Below are positions 7,384 through 10,619 of a stretch of 10,619 bases of DNA, one piece after another (positions within the stretch are counted from its first letter, which is position 1; each line of letters begins with the position of its first letter). Under the pieces are notes generated by a model that was given only the letters and a program-made list of their open reading frames with translations, searched no databases and was not told the DNA's origin. The position numbers and the translations under genes were made by a program. The stretch is from Bdellovibrio sp. (GTDB taxonomy: Bacteria; Bdellovibrionota; UBA1018), in contig JACRAO010000079.1 in the NCBI GenBank assembly GCA_016213345.1, forward strand, positions 1 through 10,619. Reading direction: 5' to 3'.

Positions 7384-8094
7384 TTAAACAATATCTGAAA
7401 AATATTTTTGACTTAAATCTAATATATTTTGACACAAAGCTTGTTTGTCTTGAACTTTTAGATGTGAAAATTGAACGCCTACTTTAACTCCTGTAAACTT
7501 TGAGCCTTCTTGTAGCTCCTGTGTATAAACTACTTCTGCTTTGAAAAGCAATTTTGTGTTATTAAGTGAAAAGATCATTTTGTCAATTGTGGAACCTTTT
7601 TTGAATTTTTCTCGTTCAAAGTGAGAAATTAAAAACGAAAGTCCGCCCTCGCTTAAATCTAAAATAGGGCGGTGCAAAGTGACAAAATTAAATTCAGGAT
7701 CTGGAAACTGAACTAAGACATCCATAATGTCTAAAAGTGGTAATCGAATTTTTTTTCGTCTTTGGAGTTTATATGTTTTTTTTGGTACCTGAAAAATCAA
7801 ACCATCTTTTGTTGATCCAATACAGGGAGTTTTGAAATAAATATTTGAGTCATTAAGTGCAACATTGAAATAACAGTCTATGCGATTATGAAATTCTTCA
7901 CGATTAATATCTTTTGGAACCCAAACATGGAGTAGATACGGATTTGGACCGCCTTCGTAAAATGAAACACGGATGGTGTTTTTATCGCTACCTGTCCAAA
8001 GATAAGTGGGCGACATTTTTTTAATACTCAATTTTATGAGTCTTTTTATTTCATTAGACGAGTTGACTGGCTGATACAAATGTGTTTGTTCCAT
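7384..8094 (-). CDS. PilZ domain protein (putative cyclic di-GMP receptor)
   Basis: This 236-residue soluble protein has a C-terminal PilZ domain. The c-di-GMP binding elements are visible: the RxxxR motif in QRRKKIRLPL (Arg113 and Arg117) and DLSEGG (Asp146, Ser148, Gly151), which fits the [D/N]xSxxG motif. Residues about 20-105 form an N-terminal beta-rich region in the position of the YcgR-type flagellar-brake domain, though I do not see enough to call that family firmly. Such proteins change motility, exopolysaccharide output or gene expression when c-di-GMP rises. I prefer the ATG at 8094 to the TTG one codon upstream; neither has a good Shine-Dalgarno. It converges on rnj and is divergent from the small Cys/His protein, whose promoter looks sigma-28 dependent. 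This makes a motility role plausible but unproven. Confidence 0.88.
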   Translation of the reverse strand: MEQTHLYQPVNSSNEIKRLIKLSIKKMSPTYLWTGSDKNTIRVSFYEGGPNPYLLHVWVPKDINREEFHNRIDCYFNVALNDSNIYFKTPCIGSTKDGLIFQVPKKTYKLQRRKKIRLPLLDIMDVLVQFPDPEFNFVTLHRPILDLSEGGLSFLISHFEREKFKKGSTIDKMIFSLNNTKLLFKAEVVYTQELQEGSKFTGVKVGVQFSHLKVQDKQALCQNILDLSQKYFSDIV

Positions 8095-8221
8095 CAATTT
8101 TATTATCGTCTAAAATAAATAAAAAAATAGTTGTGTCGAAAATAACGCACTGTCTATATAATAAACTTTTTTGTATTAAATAATAAATATTTCAATGAGT
8201 TATAATAATTGATTAATTTTA

Positions 8222-8248
8222 TAAAGTTTTAGAAACTTGTTCCGATAT
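8222..8248 (+). promoter_or_regulatory. Near-consensus sigma-28 (FliA) promoter
   Basis: TAAAGTTT (8222-8229) is a full match to the classical sigma-28 -35 box. After exactly 11 bases comes TCCGATAT (8241-8248), six of eight matches to GCCGATAA. The start of transcription would be at about 8254-8256, right at the GTG of the following gene, giving a leaderless or nearly leaderless message. A 6-base inverted repeat, AAGTTT-TAG-AAACTT (8224-8238), overlaps the -35 box and may be chance. The consensus is from enterobacterial flagellar genes; use by this organism's FliA is inferred. Confidence 0.65.
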
Positions 8249-8255
8249 ATTCTAT

Positions 8256-8558
8256 GTGAAACAGAATAACTCTGTGCCAACAGAACAAACAACGCAAGAT
8301 AAACCTTCTACTGCGCATAAGAAAATTACACCATCAGAACCACAAACAAAAATAAAAGGGCACATCCCGGCCCCTGGAGGGTGTTACAGTTGGGGATGTA
8401 AGGCCGAATCAAATAGATTTAATTTTTGTAATGAGCATTATGATTTTTTTAAATTTGGATTAATTAAAAAATCAGGCGAGCCTGTACCTGATTTTGAAAA
8501 AAAGTTTGAACACTATCAAGAGTACTTACATCGAATTAGTGTTCGAAAAGTTGCCTAA
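8256..8558 (+). CDS. Small conserved-looking Cys/His protein (putative zinc knuckle), function unknown
   Basis: This 100-residue protein has a polar, probably disordered N-terminus (residues 1-38, rich in Gln, Thr and Lys) and a compact C-terminal part. The core is C43-x4-C48-x9-C58-x2-H61, in GGCYSWGCK...FCNEH, a spacing suited to binding one zinc ion. It is followed by YDFFKFGLIKKSGEPVPDFE and a short amphipathic helix to the end. I do not recognise a named family. No ATG occurs in the frame; the start is GTG 8256 (or GTG 8274), with no Shine-Dalgarno. Evidence that the gene is real: a near-consensus sigma-28 promoter placed exactly upstream, a strong terminator shortly after the stop, and an ordered domain-like composition. 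Possible roles are motility-related regulation or protein/RNA binding; this is inference only. Confidence 0.72.
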   Translation: MKQNNSVPTEQTTQDKPSTAHKKITPSEPQTKIKGHIPAPGGCYSWGCKAESNRFNFCNEHYDFFKFGLIKKSGEPVPDFEKKFEHYQEYLHRISVRKVA

Positions 8559-8575
8559 AGCATGTATTGCTTTAG
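8555..8575. repeat. Perfect 8-base inverted repeat at the stop of the small Cys/His gene
   Basis: CTAAAGCA and TGCTTTAG flank a five-base loop (TGTAT), and the TAA stop lies inside the left arm. No T-run follows on either strand, so it is not itself an intrinsic terminator. It may protect the transcript's 3' end ahead of the true terminator, or be chance. Confidence 0.5.
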
Positions 8576-8607
8576 CAAAAATGCTGTACCACACCACCTC
8601 CTCGTTT

Positions 8608-8657
8608 GAGGGCCTCGGGCATCTTATTCAAGATCTCTGGGGCCTTCTCTTTTTATC
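8608..8657 (+). terminator. Strong rho-independent terminator
   Basis: A long hairpin forms from 8608-8625 (GAGGGCCTCGGGCATCTT) and 8630-8647 (AAGATCTCTGGGGCCTTC) with an ATTC tetraloop. The stem is 18 pairs counting G-U wobbles, with one C-C mismatch, and is followed by TCTTTTTATC. It ends the small Cys/His gene 50 bases after its stop and insulates nadC. An alternative small hairpin, CCTC-GTTT-GAGG (8600-8611), overlaps its base and could compete with the lower stem. Confidence 0.85.
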
Positions 8658-8693
8658 TAGACTATTTAGTGAGTATTGGCTAAAAAATAAAAA

Positions 8694-9578
8694 ATGCCTA
8701 AGGTTAATTATATAGCATATCTTGACGCTGGATTAAAAGAAGACCACTGGAGACATGATTGGACTACCTTGGGTGTTCTAAATAATAAAAACAAAAAAAT
8801 ACAAGCCAAAATTATTGCAAAATCAACTGGAATATTTGCAGGTAATGGTTTTTTAAAAACCTCAAAACAGATCGCCCTGAGGGAGGGATTTGTTTTAAGC
8901 ATTAAGTCACAAATTAAAGATGGAGCTTGTTTTTTTCCTGGCAAAGTACTTGTAACTTTTTCAGGAAATGCCCGGTTTCTCTTAGCGCTCGAAAGAACTC
9001 TAGTAAATTTACTTTCTTATTCAAGTGGGATTGCAACTCAGACCAATAAACTAGTAATTAAAGTTAAAAAAAAATGGAAAAGCCTCAAATTACATCCGTC
9101 AATAACACCAAAAATTCTGGCTACCAGAAAGAATTTGCCATTTTATCGTTCACTAGCTCTTTACGCTGTACAAGTAGGCGGAGGCTTCCCACATCGTCAA
9201 AATCTTGAAGGGGGCATTTTAATAAAAGAAAATCATATCTATTCTGCAGGAAATATTAAAAAAGCAATCTCACAAGCACAAAAATATAATCCGAAACAAT
9301 TAAAGATTGAAACAGAAGTTAAAACAATGAAAGACCTTAGAGGCGCTCTAACACTAAAGCCAGAAATTATTTTATTAGATAACTTTAGTCCACGAATGGT
9401 TAAAAAAGCACTTATAGAAATCAGAAAAACAAATTCCCACAGCTTAGTAGAGATTTCTGGTGGATTAAGCGAAGAAAATATTCTAAAGTATCTCATGAAA
9501 GGCGTAAATTTTTTATCCGTGGGTGCATTAACCCATTCTGTTAAGTCAGCAGATTTTTCTTTATTGGTTGAAAATTGA
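8694..9578 (+). CDS. nadC: Nicotinate-nucleotide pyrophosphorylase (carboxylating), quinolinate phosphoribosyltransferase
   Basis: NadC converts quinolinate and PRPP to nicotinate mononucleotide, CO2 and pyrophosphate in de novo NAD synthesis. The 294-residue length is normal. Visible motifs in order are LDAGLKEDHWRHDWTT near the N-terminus, ALERTLVNLLSYSSGIAT (Glu100-Arg101), ATRKNLPFYR (Arg145, Lys146), GGGFPHRQNLEGGILIKENHI (His167, Arg168, Lys178, His181), the barrel-strand acidic residues IETEVK (206-208) and LLDN (Asp229), and the phosphate-binding VEISGGL and LSVGALTHS. The usual TRKTxPGLR and NHR motifs read TRKNLPFYR and PHR here. PHR also occurs in ModD, but LIKENH favours NadC. The ATG at 8694 is preceded only by A-rich sequence, not a Shine-Dalgarno. 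It overlaps birA by four bases. Confidence 0.92.
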   Translation: MPKVNYIAYLDAGLKEDHWRHDWTTLGVLNNKNKKIQAKIIAKSTGIFAGNGFLKTSKQIALREGFVLSIKSQIKDGACFFPGKVLVTFSGNARFLLALERTLVNLLSYSSGIATQTNKLVIKVKKKWKSLKLHPSITPKILATRKNLPFYRSLALYAVQVGGGFPHRQNLEGGILIKENHIYSAGNIKKAISQAQKYNPKQLKIETEVKTMKDLRGALTLKPEIILLDNFSPRMVKKALIEIRKTNSHSLVEISGGLSEENILKYLMKGVNFLSVGALTHSVKSADFSLLVEN

Positions 9579-10309
9579 AAACGAAAAATATTTTAGCAAA
9601 TGTCGTATTAGACAAGTGCACATCGACAAATGATATTGCACGAAAATTAGCCAATAGCGGTTGTCCTCATGGCACCTGGATTTCAGCCATAAAACAAACT
9701 TCTGGCAAAGGCAGACTTGGCAGGTCTTGGATTTCGCAAGAAGGAAATCTTTTTTTATCTATAGTATTGAGGTCCAAAAAAACTGAGCACATGACATGGC
9801 ACCCGCTTGTTGTTGCTTATGGAGTATGTAGTGCGCTCACGCGGAAAATAAAAAATTTGAATGTAAAAATAAAATGGCCAAATGATTTATACTTAAATAA
9901 TGCAAAATTGGGTGGCATATTGTGCGAAGGCACTACTTATGAACAAGAACATTTTATTATAGCTGGTATAGGTATTAATTGCTTAAATTCTCCAAAAGAT
10001 TTGGATCAAAAAACGATAAGTTTAACTGAGTTTGTAAATCTCAAAATAATCACAGCAAATGAAATAAGGCCTGTAATTATTGCAACTATTTTAAAATCTT
10101 TTGATACCTTTAAGACACAAGGTATTTCCTGGATCAAAGGGAAATACTCATCATGTGCGTTATTAACTCCCAATACTAAAATTAGCTGGGATCAGATAGG
10201 AACACACAGAGGCACAGTAATTGGGCTTGGTCCAAGTGGTGAGCTCTTAGTTGAAAACTCACAAGGGCAAGTGGTTTCTCTTTTTGCTGAAGACGTAAGG
10301 ATTTTATAG
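9575..10309 (+). CDS. birA: Biotin--[acetyl-CoA-carboxylase] ligase, lacking a DNA-binding domain
   Basis: The enzyme makes biotinyl-5'-AMP and transfers biotin to the carrier lysine of acetyl-CoA carboxylase. In this 244-residue protein the catalytic domain starts almost at residue 1: CTSTNDIA (15-22), the biotinyl-AMP loop GKGRLGRSW (44-52), KWPNDLYLNNAKLGGILCE (100-118, with Lys111 in the active site) and AGIGINC. A C-terminal SH3-like segment (about 190-244: HRGTVIGLGPSGELLVENSQGQV) completes it. There is no N-terminal winged-helix domain, so it is the monofunctional class and should not act as the bio operon repressor. The start is a TTG overlapping the nadC TGA stop as TTGA; no other start lies near, so translational coupling is likely. 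The 3' end overlaps the convergent gene by six bases. Confidence 0.94.
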   Translation: MKTKNILANVVLDKCTSTNDIARKLANSGCPHGTWISAIKQTSGKGRLGRSWISQEGNLFLSIVLRSKKTEHMTWHPLVVAYGVCSALTRKIKNLNVKIKWPNDLYLNNAKLGGILCEGTTYEQEHFIIAGIGINCLNSPKDLDQKTISLTEFVNLKIITANEIRPVIIATILKSFDTFKTQGISWIKGKYSSCALLTPNTKISWDQIGTHRGTVIGLGPSGELLVENSQGQVVSLFAEDVRIL

Positions 10310-10619
10310 TTGTTCTTCTAGGATTTTATGAATTTCCTGTTTTAAAATTTTTTCAGCAACTTCTGGTAGAAGTTTCTGTGCCATTTTTTCTAATGTATCT
10401 TGCATTTGTTTTTTTAAAAGTTCTTCCATTTGACCCGTAGTTAATGGCAATACTTGCGGTTCGTCTTGCACAAGACGAGGTGGCGGTGGAGGAGGAGGTG
10501 TTAATTGAAAAGAAATATCGTCAGGTTCTGCAAAACCAGATAGTGGAGGTAAAATCGGATCTTGAGACAGCTCGTCTTCTGGTTTTACAAATGATTTTGC
10601 AAATTCGTGTGTATTGTTC
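10304..10619 (-). CDS. C-terminal end of a proline-rich protein of unknown function, partial
   Basis: About 104 C-terminal residues are visible; the start lies beyond the right edge. The segment is acidic and disordered-looking (VKPEDELSQDPILPPLSGFAEPDD), then has seven consecutive prolines (LTPPPPPPPRL). It ends with an amphipathic, probably helical tail: QMEELLKKQMQDTLEKMAQK, then LLPEVAEKILKQEIHKILEEQL. Tails of the type PE(V/L)AE-I-x-x-EI occur at the C-termini of many deltaproteobacterial response regulators and related scaffold-like proteins, so that is a possible family, but no receiver domain is in view. The proline run would make translation depend on EF-P. Its stop overlaps the birA end by six bases. 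The absence of internal stops in an AT-rich stretch and the ordered composition support a real gene. Confidence 0.75.
   Translation of the reverse strand, partial: NNTHEFAKSFVKPEDELSQDPILPPLSGFAEPDDISFQLTPPPPPPPRLVQDEPQVLPLTTGQMEELLKKQMQDTLEKMAQKLLPEVAEKILKQEIHKILEEQL

Noticed and set aside
8201..8206. Perfect TATAAT in the PilZ/Cys-His gene spacer
   Set aside because: No acceptable -35 at the right distance and the region is extremely AT-rich, so chance is likely; the sigma-28 site downstream is much better.
8494..8715. 73-codon plus-strand open frame across the Cys/His gene end and nadC start
   Set aside because: It overlaps two supported genes and runs through the terminator hairpin, with no ribosome site; a chance frame.
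1..10619. Search for CRISPR arrays, insertion sequences, tRNA genes, toxin-antitoxin or defence modules
   Set aside because: No regularly spaced repeats, transposase motifs, tRNA-like cloverleaf or such protein families were seen by eye on either strand.

Overview
This AT-rich window is densely packed with mostly housekeeping genes and suggests a Gram-negative, probably flagellated bacterium. The evidence for the envelope is a heptose adenylyltransferase for LPS, a lipoprotein-type solute-binding protein and an MltD-like lytic transglycosylase. A stand-alone RNase J, a PilZ protein, an RDD protein with a conserved-looking N-terminal leader, and the style of several proteins make a predatory or free-living member of the Bdellovibrionota (former deltaproteobacteria) my best guess. 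That placement is inference from protein style, not from a marker gene. I see no rRNA, tRNA, CRISPR array, insertion sequence, integrase or phage gene.

Layout. Bases 1-944 (minus strand) hold an RDD membrane protein followed by rfaE2, which runs off the left edge. Bases 1033-1476 (plus) encode a two-CBS-domain protein whose stop overlaps that of rsmE (1473-2219, minus). rsmE is the second gene of a pair with a family 5 solute-binding lipoprotein (2229 to about 3818, minus). Head-to-head with, and apparently overlapping, that lipoprotein starts a tight plus-strand operon: lytic transglycosylase (3778-5076), uridine kinase udk (5085-5693) and RNase J (5690-7381). A PilZ protein (7384-8094, minus) converges on RNase J. 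A short AT-rich divergent region (8095-8255) separates it from a small Cys/His protein (8256-8558, plus), which ends in a strong intrinsic terminator (8608-8657). nadC (8694-9578) and birA (9575-10309) then form a translationally overlapping cofactor pair. The right edge (10304-10619, minus) is the C-terminal end of a proline-rich protein of unknown function.

How the genes fit together. Four units are compact two- or three-gene operons with start/stop overlaps or gaps under about 15 bases. Three convergent junctions (CBS/rsmE, rnj/PilZ, birA/proline-rich gene) overlap or nearly touch and leave no room for ordinary terminators. The functions are nucleotide salvage and RNA turnover (udk, rnj), ribosome modification (rsmE), NAD and biotin-protein metabolism (nadC, birA), envelope building and remodelling (rfaE2, lytic transglycosylase), and signalling (CBS, PilZ).

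The most noteworthy signal is a near-consensus flagellar sigma-28 (FliA-type) promoter, TAAAGTTT-N11-TCCGATAT at 8222-8248. It lies immediately before the small Cys/His protein and is positioned so that the transcript would start almost at its GTG codon. This would place an uncharacterised putative zinc-knuckle protein in the flagellar/motility regulon, next to a divergent PilZ gene. I found no evidence of an exotic defence or mobile system, and most of the window is ordinary.
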